The translations under genes were made by a program, and so were the position numbers. A stretch of 64,000 nucleotides of DNA from Actinomadura sp. K4S16 (lineage in GTDB: Bacteria > Actinomycetota > Actinomycetes > Streptosporangiales > Streptosporangiaceae). The stretch's first letter is position 1. Every line of letters begins with the position of its first letter. The notes under the pieces were generated by a model. The model was not told the origin of the DNA. It did not search any database and was given only the letters and a program-made list of their open reading frames with translations. Positions 46,146 through 55,343 of the stretch are shown piece by piece. The DNA lies in NCBI RefSeq assembly GCF_008327685.1, contig NZ_BDDE01000013.1, positions 186,001-250,000 on the forward strand, in the 5' to 3' direction.

Positions 46146-47350
46146 CGCTCCACGTGGAGGGCTGTTAGGCCGCGGAGGATGAAGCCGGGCTTCCATTCCG
46201 GCTCGGCGGTCAGGTGGAGAGCGGGGGCCGCGCGCAGCATCGCGCCGAACGACTCCACGAGTTCGATGCGGGCCAGGGGCGCTCCCAGGCAGTAGTGGAT
46301 GCCGAGGCCGAAGGTGATGTGCGGGTTCGGGTCGCGGGCGAGATCGAGCCGGTTCGGGTCGGCGAACACCTCCGGGTCGCGGTTGGCGGACGCGAACTGC
46401 AGCGCGACCTCGGCGCCACGGGGGATGTCGACGCCGGCGACCCTGATGTCCTCCAGCACCCAGCGCTCGAACATGGGCGCCGGGGTGTCGTAGCGGAGCA
46501 GCTCCTCGACCGCGGTGGGGACGAGCGACGGGTCGGAGCGGAGGCGTTCCAGCTCACCGGGGTTGCGGAACAGCGTCCACCAGCCGTTGCCGGTCGCGTT
46601 CACCGTGGCCTCGTGGCCCGCGTTGAGGAGCAGGACGCAGGTGCCGATCAGCTCGTCCTCGGTGAGCCGGTCGCCCTCGTCCACGACGTGCGCGAGCGCG
46701 GAGATGAGGTCGTCGCGCGGATCGCTCCGCCTGGTGCGGGCCAGGCCCCGCAGGTAGTCGGAGAACTCCACGGCGGCGCGGACGGCCGTCCGCTGGGCCT
46801 CCTCGGGCGGGTTCAGCTCGTACATGCCGCAGATGTCGGCCGACCAGGGGCGCAGCAGATGCCGGTCCTCGACGGGGACGCCGAGCATCTCGGCGATCAC
46901 GTTCACCGGCAGCGGCTCGGCGACCTCGGCGAGCAGGTCGCCGCCGCCCCGGTCCGCGAGCCCCGACGCCAGTTCCTCGGCGAGGCGCCTGATCGTCGGG
47001 CGCAGGCCCTCCACCATCCGCGCCGTGAACGCCTTGGACACGAGGCGCCGCAGCCGCGTGTGCGTGGGCGGCTCCACGTCGAGCATCCCGGCGCGGATCA
47101 GGTCCCAGAACGGCTTGAGGAAGTCGGGCTCGGCCATCTGCCCGAACTCCTCGTGGGTGGCGATGTGGAGGTACGACCGCCCGAGGCGCCGGTCGCGCAG
47201 CAGCGCGTCGACGTCCTCGTACCGGCTGATCACCCACTGGCCGGTGGGCTCGTGGAAGAACACCGGATGCTCGGCCCGCAGCCGCTCGAACACCGGGTAC
47301 GGGTCCGCCACGAACGCGGGGGACCAGGGGTCATAGGCCAGATCGCTCAT
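46142..47350 (-). CDS. Cytochrome P450 (second in the window)
   Basis: A 402-residue monooxygenase. The I-helix motif is AGHEAT at residues 244-249, the ExxR element ELLR near 283-286 and the heme loop FGLGIHYCLG ends with cysteine 354. Early on DVEPPTHTRLRRLVSKAFTA matches the first P450 of this window closely, so the two are paralogues, though not near-identical. The ATG at 47350 is preceded by TATCGT six bases away, so translation is probably leaderless. No electron-transfer partner is adjacent; substrate unknown. Confidence 0.93.
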   Translation of the reverse strand: MSDLAYDPWSPAFVADPYPVFERLRAEHPVFFHEPTGQWVISRYEDVDALLRDRRLGRSYLHIATHEEFGQMAEPDFLKPFWDLIRAGMLDVEPPTHTRLRRLVSKAFTARMVEGLRPTIRRLAEELASGLADRGGGDLLAEVAEPLPVNVIAEMLGVPVEDRHLLRPWSADICGMYELNPPEEAQRTAVRAAVEFSDYLRGLARTRRSDPRDDLISALAHVVDEGDRLTEDELIGTCVLLLNAGHEATVNATGNGWWTLFRNPGELERLRSDPSLVPTAVEELLRYDTPAPMFERWVLEDIRVAGVDIPRGAEVALQFASANRDPEVFADPNRLDLARDPNPHITFGLGIHYCLGAPLARIELVESFGAMLRAAPALHLTAEPEWKPGFILRGLTALHVER

Positions 47351-47548
47351 GCCCAGACGATATGTGCCTCGCACCACCGGCCTGCCCCTTTCTGACGGTG
47401 TCGGCCCGCCCTCCCCCCTCGGGCGGGCCGACGCGTTCCATCGTCGGGGGACGCCGAGGGGCTCGGAAGCAGAACGCGATTCTGTGGAAAACCCGTCCGG
47501 GGTCGCGGCTTGGCACCGGCCTTCGACACTGCGCGCAGCGCGAGCGCA

Positions 47549-48844
47549 TCATGGGGGTATCCGCCGGGGACCGATCCCGTCCGAGCCCCGCCCTCCGGGC
47601 GGCGGCACAGAACGGATCCGGGCGTCTCTAGCCATTTTCCCCGTGACGTGCAGGATGAGCAACGTGAAGAGGAATGACAAGACGATCAGGGACCACTCTC
47701 CGATCCCTTTCGGGAGGCCCAGGCGCAGTGTTGCGGATACCAACTCAAAGCCGAAAAGGACGAGGAGCACGGTTCGCATGAGCGCGATCAACTCCGCGCG
47801 CCGCCGCCAGTCCTGAAGGCCTGGATCATTCGCCTGCGGCAGCCCGTCCTCATATGCGGCCAACCGGTCCTTGACAGGACGCAGGGCGCCACGCAACCTC
47901 GCTCGGAGGACGTCGTAGAGCGGAAAGGCGGGAGGCAACGGCGAGAAGCTCGGAGCCCAGTCGGTTGAATAAGTGATCAGACCGCCACTGGAGCGCTCTT
48001 TGTTCATGAATTCCCTCGCGGCCGGGCGGAACTCCGGCAATTCGGGGACGGATGCGCGCTCTTCGGCGGAACAGCCTCGCAGCGCGCTGGCGACCTCGGC
48101 TCGGAACAGGTCGAACGCCTCCTCTGTCTCGGGGGCGACGAAGAGGAGCCGCTCGGGCGGCACGATACGGGTCGCCTGGAGGAATTCCCAGACGAGCCCG
48201 GAAGCGCCGTCGGTTCCCCCCGAGGTGGCGACCGGACGGGGATCAAGAGCGATGACGACCATTCGAGCCCGGGACATGAGGTCTTTGACCGGCTCTTCCC
48301 AGCCGTCCTGCGGCATGTACAGGCGCCGGGCTCCGGCGGGCGGCAGAGGCTCGCCGGGGATTCCCACGGCTATGACCGGCCCCAGGCCGCGCAGGGACGA
48401 GATCAGGTGTTCTTCGATGCTGTGGCCGGAGAAGAAGAACGTCCCGAGGTGCGGCAGCGACATCAAGGCTTCGGGGCGCAACCAGGACCGCTCGAGACCG
48501 GTCTTTTCCGCATCGCGGTAGAAGGCTCTGAGGTACAGGACGAACACGTCGCCGTCCGCGGGAAAAGGTGCGATCTTCGCGAGACGCCTTCTCCCGTTCA
48601 ACCGGAGGAGTTGGCCGCAATGAACCACCGCCCCGCCCGCCAGCATCGACGGGAAGATGAGAAAGTACTCCCAGGAGAACGTTCGGCCGCTGTATCCCAA
48701 ATAGAGAAGCATCCCCAGAGACATGGCCAGGCCGAGGAGTGACAGCAGCCAGCCCGAGATCCATAAAGCGATCCCGAACGGCTTCGAGCCGGTTCTGGAC
48801 AAGCCGGAATGGGAGGAGTCCGACTGGGCTGGATGAAGGTCCAT
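47549..48844 (-). CDS. Membrane protein of unknown function with a TIR-like or Rossmannoid central domain
   Basis: A 431-residue protein. Two membrane helices (about residues 25-50 and 58-80) precede a cytoplasmic domain, and two more helices (about 345-395) close the protein. The central domain begins with VFVLYLRAFYRDAEKTG, then SIEEHLISSLRGLGPVIAVG, PGEPLPPAGARRLYMPQDGW, and GLVWEFLQATRIVPPERLLF. I recall similar membrane proteins in many actinomycetes without an assigned function. The alternating strands and the WE near residue 218 are reminiscent of TIR-type folds, but this is a guess. The gene stands alone between a P450 and PH-domain genes. Confidence 0.65.
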   Translation of the reverse strand: MDLHPAQSDSSHSGLSRTGSKPFGIALWISGWLLSLLGLAMSLGMLLYLGYSGRTFSWEYFLIFPSMLAGGAVVHCGQLLRLNGRRRLAKIAPFPADGDVFVLYLRAFYRDAEKTGLERSWLRPEALMSLPHLGTFFFSGHSIEEHLISSLRGLGPVIAVGIPGEPLPPAGARRLYMPQDGWEEPVKDLMSRARMVVIALDPRPVATSGGTDGASGLVWEFLQATRIVPPERLLFVAPETEEAFDLFRAEVASALRGCSAEERASVPELPEFRPAAREFMNKERSSGGLITYSTDWAPSFSPLPPAFPLYDVLRARLRGALRPVKDRLAAYEDGLPQANDPGLQDWRRRAELIALMRTVLLVLFGFELVSATLRLGLPKGIGEWSLIVLSFLFTLLILHVTGKMARDARIRSVPPPGGRGSDGIGPRRIPP

Positions 48845-48851
48845 GCGGCCG

Positions 48852-48857
48852 ACTATA
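48852..48857 (-). promoter_or_regulatory. Strong -10 box of the unknown membrane protein gene
   Basis: On the minus strand TATAGT ends seven bases before the ATG at 48844, with no ribosome-binding site between them. It indicates a leaderless transcript. A convincing -35 is not seen. Confidence 0.65.
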
Positions 48858-49009
48858 GAGACTCTGACACCGAGTCGAGTCGGTTGCCGCCCAACTTGCG
48901 GGCGATGGGGAGCCCGCTGTGGCGATTCCGGCGGAATTCCAGCTCCCGCGCTTCTCCGCCCCAGGTGACGAAACCGGGCCGCCCTGAGATGACTTCCTCT
49001 GGATGACCG

Positions 49010-50542
49010 TCAGCGGGCCCAGTGGGTGGGGTCCCCGCCGCCGGCGCGGCGGGCGGCGAGGGCCCGGCGCGCGGTGGACTCGACGATCGCGCGGGCCTCG
49101 CCGAGCTCGCGGTCCGCCGCGGACACCTGGACCGGGCCTGGGGGCGCGTCCACATGGACGGTCGCCAGGCCCAGCAGCCGCTGGAAGAGGTTCGCGGTCA
49201 ACCGGACGCTTTGCGCGCGCGCGTGTGCGATCACGTCCGTGCGGCGGCAGGGCCACCCGTGCCGGGTCACGAAGACGACGTCGTCGGTGCCCGCGCCGTC
49301 CGCGTGGTCGATCGACACGGTCTTGGAGGACGCCGGGATGAGGGGGACGGCGTCCACGTGCGTCCCCGGGAAGACCTGCGAGACGAGGTGCATGGCGACG
49401 TGGCGCGGCGCGACGGGGAGCAGGGTCGACGACAGCGCCTGCCGCTCGCCCGCGTATCCGGCGACGGTGACGTCGACGCGGGCCCATCCGAGGGTGCGCC
49501 AGATCGCCGGTTCGACGATGCTGACGGCCTGGACGCGTCCCGGCGGGAGCGTCTGCATCCGGGTCTCCAGCAGGCCGTAGCGCAGGCGGATCCCGTCCGG
49601 TGACATCGCCACCGTGAAGTTGGCGTACATGACCAGCGGCGCGATCACGGCTCGGATGAGGCCGAGCAGGACCGGGATGGTGACGGCCAGGATGCCGCCC
49701 TCCGCGTACAGCACGAAGAAGATGAGGGACGCGAGGAAGAGCAGCACCGTCCCCAGGACGGGCAGCCGCACGACCAGCGACCCGAGGAGCGGGCCGAACG
49801 ACACGCGCCACAGGTGCCGTTCGGGGGCCTCCGGGGTGTGGCCCGGAAGCCCGGCGGCGCGGGCCAGGAGTTCGGCGCGCAGCTGTTGCGCCGACTGCCG
49901 TCCCAGGTAGCGGAGGGCGATCTCGCTCTTCTCGCCTCCTGCCAGTTCCACGCGCACTTCCGAAAGCGCGAACACCCGCGTCACGAGCGGACGCACGACG
50001 TCGATGGCCTGGATTCGCGAGAGCGGGATGCGCCGCGCGTTCTTGCGCAGGATGCCGGTCTCCACGACGAGGTCGTCTTTGTCGACGCGGAACCGCAGGG
50101 ACAGCCACGTCCACAGGCCGGTCCCCACCGCGATGAACCCCATGGGGACGGTCACGATGATGAACCGCAGGATCACCTCGGGTGTGAGCGCCAAGGTGAC
50201 GCCGCTGTCCGTCTGCGTCAGCAGGAGGGGGAAGCCGAGAAGGACGAAGTAGATGATGAGGAAGATGAACGCGCGCAGCGGGGCCGTCGCCCAGTGGAGC
50301 CTGTGCGTGCCCTCCGAGAACCGGACGGGCGGCCGTTGCGGCGGGCCGTACACATACGGCGGACGAGGCGGACCGTACCCAGGGCGTGGGGGCGGGTACG
50401 GAGGCCCCGGAGGGCGCCCGTAGGGGCCAGGCTGCCCGTGGGGCCCGGGTTGCCCTTGTGGTCCCGGTTGCCCATAGGGCCCAGGCGGGCCCGGTGGCCC
50501 GGGTCGGCCAGGCGGGCCGTACGGGCCATAGGGGCCGCTCAT
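49010..50542 (-). CDS. PH-domain membrane protein (YdbT-like, bPH_2) with a collagen-like N-terminus
   Basis: A 510-residue protein. The first 70 residues are glycine- and proline-rich with Gly-X-Y triplets ([19 protein letters not shown]) like collagen. Several membrane helices alternate with two or three bacterial PH domains: [20 protein letters not shown] followed by [20 protein letters not shown], then [20 protein letters not shown] followed by [20 protein letters not shown]. Such YdbS/YdbT pairs occur widely; in some Gram-positive bacteria they confer resistance to bacteriocins. The ATG overlaps the stop of the preceding PH gene (ATGA). Function in this organism is unknown. Confidence 0.85.
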   Translation of the reverse strand: MSGPYGPYGPPGRPGPPGPPGPYGQPGPQGQPGPHGQPGPYGRPPGPPYPPPRPGYGPPRPPYVYGPPQRPPVRFSEGTHRLHWATAPLRAFIFLIIYFVLLGFPLLLTQTDSGVTLALTPEVILRFIIVTVPMGFIAVGTGLWTWLSLRFRVDKDDLVVETGILRKNARRIPLSRIQAIDVVRPLVTRVFALSEVRVELAGGEKSEIALRYLGRQSAQQLRAELLARAAGLPGHTPEAPERHLWRVSFGPLLGSLVVRLPVLGTVLLFLASLIFFVLYAEGGILAVTIPVLLGLIRAVIAPLVMYANFTVAMSPDGIRLRYGLLETRMQTLPPGRVQAVSIVEPAIWRTLGWARVDVTVAGYAGERQALSSTLLPVAPRHVAMHLVSQVFPGTHVDAVPLIPASSKTVSIDHADGAGTDDVVFVTRHGWPCRRTDVIAHARAQSVRLTANLFQRLLGLATVHVDAPPGPVQVSAADRELGEARAIVESTARRALAARRAGGGDPTHWAR

Positions 50543-51198
50543 AGGCCCATGCTCCGTTCCTCGCCCTTCTGCGCGAGACGGTCACGCAGGAGCGCGGCCT
50601 CCGCGGAGGGAAGCCCCGGAATCGTCGCGTCCGTCGCCGCGGCCGCGGTGTGCATCCGGACGGTGGCGACGCCCATCCACCTCTCCAGCAGCCCCGCGGT
50701 GACGTCCACGAACTGCATCCGGCCGTACGGAACCACGATGAGCCGCCGGACGAAGACACCGTGGGTCACGATGAGGTCGTCCTGACGCTCGACATAGCCG
50801 TAGGCCCTGCGGTCCAGTTCCGCGACCAGCCAGGTGAGGATCACCCCGAGCACGACAGCGGCGACCCACATGGAGGCCGCCACGACGGTGCCGTTCCTCC
50901 ATACGATGAAAGCGCCCACCCCGCCGACGGGGATCGCCCAGAGGACCGCTGTGAGAAGCCTGTGGAAGGCGTGGCGTTTCGAGATGGGCGACCAGTGGAG
51001 GCCGGCCCCAGGCGCGAACGCCTGATCCGCCTGGTAGAGAGGCGGCCCTTGCTGCGGCGGGTAAGGTGCCCCTACCTGTCCCTGACCAGGGGGCTGACCG
51101 CCGTGGCCCGGGTCGGACGGCGCGGGCGGACGCACCGCGCCCTGCGGTCCAGGGTGCGCGGCGGGATCGTATGGCGGTTCGCCGTGGCTCGCGTTCAT
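50539..51198 (-). CDS. PH-domain membrane protein (YdbS-like)
   Basis: A 219-residue protein. A proline-, glycine- and glutamine-rich tail of about 70 residues precedes two membrane helices ([20 protein letters not shown] and the next) and one bacterial PH domain containing [20 protein letters not shown] and [20 protein letters not shown]. This is the smaller partner of a YdbS/YdbT pair; its stop overlaps the start of the larger gene, so they are made together. It is divergent from the nuoD paralogue, with 79 bases between them. Confidence 0.87.
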   Translation of the reverse strand: MNASHGEPPYDPAAHPGPQGAVRPPAPSDPGHGGQPPGQGQVGAPYPPQQGPPLYQADQAFAPGAGLHWSPISKRHAFHRLLTAVLWAIPVGGVGAFIVWRNGTVVAASMWVAAVVLGVILTWLVAELDRRAYGYVERQDDLIVTHGVFVRRLIVVPYGRMQFVDVTAGLLERWMGVATVRMHTAAAATDATIPGLPSAEAALLRDRLAQKGEERSMGL

Positions 51199-51277
51199 TG
51201 CCCCCTAGTCAATCGGATAACGACTACCGCTCGCCATGGGACCATGAAGCGGTGATCGGAGTGGCGGAGGCGCGACC

Positions 51278-52426
51278 ATGACCACCGAACGGATCGTCGG
51301 GATCGGTGCGGGCGCCAAAGAGCTCGCCACCGAGGACATGACCCTGAACATCGGCCCCCAGCACCCGTCCACGCACGGTGTGCTCCGGCTGAAGCTCACC
51401 CTGGACGGCGAACGCATCTCGGCCGCCGAGCCCATCGTCGGGTACATGCACCGCGGCGCGGAGAAGCTGTTCGAGGTCCGCGACTTCCGGCAGATCATCG
51501 TCCTGGCGAACCGGCACGACTGGCTGTCGGCGTTCTCCAGCGAGCTCGGCGTCGTGCTCGCCGTCGAACGCATGCTCGGCATGGAGGTCCCGGTACGAGC
51601 CGTCTGGGCGAGGACACTGCTGGCCGAGCTGAACCGGATCCTCAACCACCTGATGTTCCTCGGCTCCTACCCGCTGGAAGTCGGCGCCATCACTCCGATC
51701 TTCTACGCGTTCCGCGAGCGCGAGGTCCTGCAGCGGGTCATGGAGGAGATCTCCGGCGGGCGCATGCACTACATGTTCAACCGGGTCGGCGGGCTGAAGG
51801 AGGAGCTTCCCGCCGGTTGGACGGCGCGCGCGCGGACGGCGGTCTCCGAGGTGCGCGCCCGCATGGGCGACATCGACGACCTCATCATGGGCAACGAGAT
51901 CTTCCGGGCTCGCACCCGGGGGGTCGGCGTCCTCACGCGGGAGCAGATCCTGCAGTACGGGGTGTCCGGGCCCATCGCGCGCGCGTCCGGTGTGGACTTC
52001 GATCTGCGCCGGGACGAGCCCTACCTCGCCTACGGCGACCTGGACGTCCGCGTGGTCACCCGGTCGGAGGGCGACTGCCTGGCCCGCTTCGAGTGCCTGC
52101 TCGACCAGGTGCACGCGTCCCTCGACCTGGCGGACGCCTGCCTCGACCGCCTGGCCGAACTGCCGCCCGGCCCGATCAACCAGCGGCTGCCGAAGGTCCT
52201 GAAGGTCCCCGAGGGCCACACCTACGCCTGGACGGAGAACCCGCTCGGCCTCAACGGCTACTACCTGGTGTCACGGGGCGAGAAGACCCCGTGGCGGCTG
52301 AAGCTGCGGTCCGCGTCGTTCAACAACGTCCAGGTGCTCGCCGAACTGCTGCCCGGCAACCTGGTCGCCGACATGATCGCCATTCTCGGCTCGATGTTCT
52401 TCGTCGTCGGCGACATCGACAAGTAG
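51278..52426 (+). CDS. nuoD: Orphan NADH-quinone oxidoreductase subunit D paralogue
   Basis: A 382-residue homologue of complex I subunit NuoD (49 kDa, NDUFS2) with no other nuo gene nearby. The N-terminal [20 protein letters not shown] keeps the quinone-pocket histidine (H33), and [10 protein letters not shown] keeps the arginine (R59) that mitochondria methylate. The segment that is normally DRLDY reads NRHDW, so the tyrosine that contacts the quinone head is a tryptophan (W82). The C-terminal [12 protein letters not shown] is close to the usual VDR end. The ATG at 51278 is used. It may belong to an alternative hydrogenase-like or quinone-linked complex. The MidA-type methyltransferase lies 5 kb upstream. 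Confidence 0.88.
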   Translation: MTTERIVGIGAGAKELATEDMTLNIGPQHPSTHGVLRLKLTLDGERISAAEPIVGYMHRGAEKLFEVRDFRQIIVLANRHDWLSAFSSELGVVLAVERMLGMEVPVRAVWARTLLAELNRILNHLMFLGSYPLEVGAITPIFYAFREREVLQRVMEEISGGRMHYMFNRVGGLKEELPAGWTARARTAVSEVRARMGDIDDLIMGNEIFRARTRGVGVLTREQILQYGVSGPIARASGVDFDLRRDEPYLAYGDLDVRVVTRSEGDCLARFECLLDQVHASLDLADACLDRLAELPPGPINQRLPKVLKVPEGHTYAWTENPLGLNGYYLVSRGEKTPWRLKLRSASFNNVQVLAELLPGNLVADMIAILGSMFFVVGDIDK

Positions 52427-52444
52427 CACCGCGGCGGCGGTCGC

Positions 52445-52954
52445 TCAGGCGCGGGACGCGCCGTGGCCCTGGTGCTCGTCGTCCGGGCCCTTGGGCACCC
52501 GGCACGCGTACTCCAGGAAGAACGCCGCCGCCACCAGCACGACCGCCGCGAGGAACGTGGCGCCGCTCACGAAGAAGTCGTGCCGGGGGGTCGACTTCTC
52601 GAGCGCGCCGACGAGGCTGATGGCGAACCCGGCGAACACGCCCGCGATGACCGCCGCCGAATGCGCGCTGGCCTTCCCCAGGGCCGCCAGGCGCGCCACC
52701 GCCATCGGATCCAGCGGCTTGGGCGCCGGCTTGCGCGCGGCGTCCACCGTACGCCGGTCGGTGGGCTTGCGGCGGATGCGGCGCAGCACGTTCAGGCCCG
52801 TGAAGGCCTCGCCCAGGGCGAGCAGCAGCAGCGTCGGCACCGCGGTCCACGGCAGCGGCGGCAGCGACAGGTAGGCGGAGCGCAGCACCGCCCAGGTGAT
52901 CACCGCTATGACGACCACGACGGCGACGAGGAACAGTGGGCGGGAGGGCTTCAT
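52445..52954 (-). CDS. DUF3180 membrane protein
   Basis: A 169-residue protein with four predicted membrane helices (LFLVAVVVVIAVITWAVL, WTAVPTLLLLALGEAFTGL, SAAVIAGVFAGFAISLVGAL and FLAAVVLVAAAFFLEYACRV), the pattern of the DUF3180 family. The family regularly follows folK in actinobacteria (Rv3605c in M. tuberculosis by recollection), and here the ATG overlaps the folK stop (ATGA), so it is the last gene of the folate operon. Function unknown; the location suggests a link with folate or envelope metabolism but does not prove it. Confidence 0.88.
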   Translation of the reverse strand: MKPSRPLFLVAVVVVIAVITWAVLRSAYLSLPPLPWTAVPTLLLLALGEAFTGLNVLRRIRRKPTDRRTVDAARKPAPKPLDPMAVARLAALGKASAHSAAVIAGVFAGFAISLVGALEKSTPRHDFFVSGATFLAAVVLVAAAFFLEYACRVPKGPDDEHQGHGASRA

Positions 52955-53538
52955 GCAGGCTGCTGGAGGGCCAGGTCGTCGCGCCGCCGGCAGGCCGAGG
53001 GGCCGCCCTCCGCCTGCTTGGCCTCGGCCAGGTCGCCGACGCGGCCGTGTCCGGGGAGCAGCACGTCCGGCTCGATGTCGGACCACGGGACGAGGACGAA
53101 GGCGCGCTCGTGCGCGCGGGGGTGCGGGAGCGTCAGATCGGGATCGTCGGACGTGATGTCGCCGAACGTCACGATGTCGATGTCGAGGGTGCGGGGGCCC
53201 CAGCGGACCTCGCGCTCGCGCCGCATCGAGTTCTCGATGTTCAGGACCCGCTCCAGGAGGTTCTCCGGTGGCAGGCGGGTGTCGGCGATGAGCACGATGT
53301 TGAGGAAGTCGCCCTGCTCGGGGATGCTCTCCCCGGGCGGCGCGTAGGGGGCGGTCTCGTAGACCGGGGAGAACGCCACGAAGTGCAGGCCGGGTGCGTC
53401 GAACAGCGCGTCGACAGCTTCCTGGATGTTGTCCATCCGGTCGCCGAGGTTGCTGCCGATCGAGAACACGACACGGTGCTGGACCAGCATGTGCCCGCCG
53501 GTGGCGGTGCGGTCGGGCATGCGGTCGGACGCTGTCAT
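52951..53538 (-). CDS. folK: 2-amino-4-hydroxy-6-hydroxymethyldihydropteridine pyrophosphokinase
   Basis: A 195-residue enzyme transferring pyrophosphate from ATP to the pterin before it joins pABA. The signature pieces are FSIGSNLGDRMDNIQEAVDA near residue 25, FSPVYETAPYAPPG, QGDFLNIVLIADTRLPPENL and RWGPRTLDIDIVTFGD near 107, ending in HPRAHERAFVLVPW. The first 17 residues are variable. The ATG at 53538 overlaps the folB stop (ATGA) and has a GGAGGAG site. Confidence 0.96.
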   Translation of the reverse strand: MTASDRMPDRTATGGHMLVQHRVVFSIGSNLGDRMDNIQEAVDALFDAPGLHFVAFSPVYETAPYAPPGESIPEQGDFLNIVLIADTRLPPENLLERVLNIENSMRREREVRWGPRTLDIDIVTFGDITSDDPDLTLPHPRAHERAFVLVPWSDIEPDVLLPGHGRVGDLAEAKQAEGGPSACRRRDDLALQQPA

Positions 53539-53900
53539 GGGCGACTCCTCCTGATCTTCACGGCGACGTCCGTGAAGGGGTGCGGGATCGGGGCGCTCGG
53601 CTTGTGGACGGTGATCTCGACCTCGGACACCGTCCGATCTTCCAGACATATCTTCGCCAACCGGTCGGCCAGCGTTTCGAGCAGGTTGAGGGGCTCACCC
53701 TCGACGGCGGCGACCAGCTTGCCGGCGAGCGTGCCGTAGTCGACGGTACGCGAGAGGTCGTCGCCCTCCGCGGCGGGGCGCGTGTCCAGGCCGAGGACGG
53801 CGTCCACGACGAACTCCTGGCCCAGTTCGCGCTCGGCGGGCAGGCATCCGTGCCTTCCCCGCGCCCTAAGGCCGCGCAACTCGATGCGGTCGAGAGTCAT
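53535..53900 (-). CDS. folB: Dihydroneopterin aldolase
   Basis: A 121-residue enzyme making 6-hydroxymethyl-dihydropterin. The family pattern is visible: DRIELRGLRARGRHGCLPAE with the conserved glutamate, GQEFVVDAVLGLD, DYGTLAGKLVAAVEGEPLNL with LLETLADRLA, and EITVHKPSAPIPHPFTDVAV near the end with its essential lysine. It is overlapped by 4 bases at both ends with its neighbours. Confidence 0.96.
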   Translation of the reverse strand: MTLDRIELRGLRARGRHGCLPAERELGQEFVVDAVLGLDTRPAAEGDDLSRTVDYGTLAGKLVAAVEGEPLNLLETLADRLAKICLEDRTVSEVEITVHKPSAPIPHPFTDVAVKIRRSRP

Positions 53901-54334
53901 TCTTCCTCTGCATCCACGACGTTGAGGACGGGTGAACCGTGGTGAAGCAGAAGCCGCCACTCACCGCCCGCCCGTACGAACACGTTCGTCGCCACGATGC
54001 TTCCACCCGCGAGGAATCCGGCTTCGGTGTCCTCGTCGGCGGTCAGGATGTTCTCCTTGCACGTCACCACGGCGTGGTCGCCGTAGACGTCCGTCTCCAC
54101 GTCGGTCAGCACGAACTGGATGTAGGACGTGTTGGCCATGATGAGCACCCACGAGCGCAGCACCGCCTCTCGTCCGCGCAGCATCGTCCAACCGGGGTGC
54201 ACGCAGGAGACGCCGTCCGCGTAGGGGCCGTCCGCCCAGACCGCCGACATGCGGTCGAAGTCGCCGGCCTCGAACGCGGCGTAGAACTCGGCATGGACCT
54301 CGTCCACGTCGGCGCGGTTCACGGCACGGCTCAT
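53897..54334 (-). CDS. SnoaL/NTF2-like protein in the folate operon
   Basis: A 145-residue NTF2-fold protein. Helical N-terminus (VHAEFYAAFEAGDFDRMSAV) and the following WADGPYADGVSCVHPGWTML with RGREAVLRSWVLIM are standard, and the beta sheet ends with FVRAGGEWRLLLHHGSPVLN. NTF2-like proteins bind small molecules or act as enzymes and scaffolds; the role here is unknown. It sits between folP and folB with ATGA overlaps on both sides, so it is made in step with them and may act on a pterin intermediate or simply travel with the operon. Confidence 0.85.
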   Translation of the reverse strand: MSRAVNRADVDEVHAEFYAAFEAGDFDRMSAVWADGPYADGVSCVHPGWTMLRGREAVLRSWVLIMANTSYIQFVLTDVETDVYGDHAVVTCKENILTADEDTEAGFLAGGSIVATNVFVRAGGEWRLLLHHGSPVLNVVDAEEE

Positions 54335-55254
54335 AGGCGGGGACTCCCATTGTCGTAGCTGGCGCCGTCGTAGCTGGCGCCGTCGTAGCTGTAACTGACC
54401 GGACGCGCCGCGCGCATCGCGGCCGCCACTCGTACGGCGTCCGCGTTGGGCCGGACCCTGTGCACCCTTACGCACCACGCCCCGGCGGCCGCCACGAGAG
54501 ACGTGATGGCCACGGTCGCGTCGTCGCATTCGCCGAAGGGGCGGCGCGTCCCGTCCGGCTCCGCTAGGAGCCTTGTCAGGAATCCTTTGCGGGACGCTCC
54601 CACGAGGACGGGGTAGCCGAGACTCGTGAACGCGTCGAGATGGGCGAGCAGCGACCAGTTGTGCCCCGTCTCCGGGTTCTTGGCGAAGCCCAGCCCCGGG
54701 TCGAGCACGATCATCGAGGGATCGACGCCCTCCCCCAGCACGGCGTCGACCCTGTGCGACAGCTCGTCGCGAACCTCGCGCACCACGTCCGTGTAGACGG
54801 CGCGGGTCTGCATGTCGTGACTGTGGCCGCGCCAGTGCATGACCACGTAGGGGACGCCCGCGGCGGCCACCACCCGCGGCATGTCAGGGTCGGCCAGGCC
54901 GCCGCTCACGTCGTTCACCAGCCGGGCGCCCGCGTTGACGGCGGCCTCGGCGACCTCGGCGCGCATGGTGTCGACGCTCACCGGAACGTTCTCGGCCACG
55001 AGCGCCTCTATGACGGGGACGACGCGGCGCAGTTCCTCTTCCTCCGTCACACGCTGCGCGCCGGGGCGCGTGGACTCGCCGCCCACGTCGACGATGTCGG
55101 CGCCCTCGGCCACGAGGTCGAGCCCATGGCGGATGGCCTTCTCAGGGTCGAACCAGGCGCCGCCGTCCGAGAAGGAGTCGGGGGTCACGTTCACCACGCC
55201 CATGACGAGGCAGCGCCCTGGCTCGGGCAGCCCCGGAACGGCGGCAGTGGTCAT
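54331..55254 (-). CDS. folP: Dihydropteroate synthase
   Basis: A 307-residue enzyme joining hydroxymethyl-dihydropterin pyrophosphate with p-aminobenzoate, the sulfonamide target. TIM-barrel motifs are complete: MGVVNVTPDSFSDGGAWFD near residue 18, DIVDVGGESTRPGA near 54, PVSVDTMRAEVA near 91, IVLDPGLGFAKN near 186 and VGASRKGFL near 216. The C-terminus carries an extra tail with YDGAS pentapeptide repeats (three copies) from a 15-base tandem repeat. It opens the folP, NTF2-like, folB, folK and DUF3180 run, separate from folE by a terminator. Confidence 0.96.
   Translation of the reverse strand: MTTAAVPGLPEPGRCLVMGVVNVTPDSFSDGGAWFDPEKAIRHGLDLVAEGADIVDVGGESTRPGAQRVTEEEELRRVVPVIEALVAENVPVSVDTMRAEVAEAAVNAGARLVNDVSGGLADPDMPRVVAAAGVPYVVMHWRGHSHDMQTRAVYTDVVREVRDELSHRVDAVLGEGVDPSMIVLDPGLGFAKNPETGHNWSLLAHLDAFTSLGYPVLVGASRKGFLTRLLAEPDGTRRPFGECDDATVAITSLVAAAGAWCVRVHRVRPNADAVRVAAAMRAARPVSYSYDGASYDGASYDNGSPRL
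54352..54396. repeat. 15-base in-frame tandem repeat at the end of folP
   Basis: The unit gtcgtagctggcgcc occurs at 54352 and 54367, and a third changed copy follows at 54382. It encodes the YDGAS repeats at the C-terminus of dihydropteroate synthase. Confidence 0.9.
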
Positions 55255-55343
55255 GTCACCCCACCCTATGCCTTGGAATCGACCTGCCAGGGCGGCGCAT
55301 CGACCGCCTCATCCGTCCGGCATACCCTCTCCGGAAGCAGCAG

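Noticed and set aside
30856..47350. The two P450 genes as part of a biosynthetic gene cluster
   Set aside because: They lie 14 kb apart among housekeeping genes, with no synthase, ferredoxin or tailoring genes beside them.
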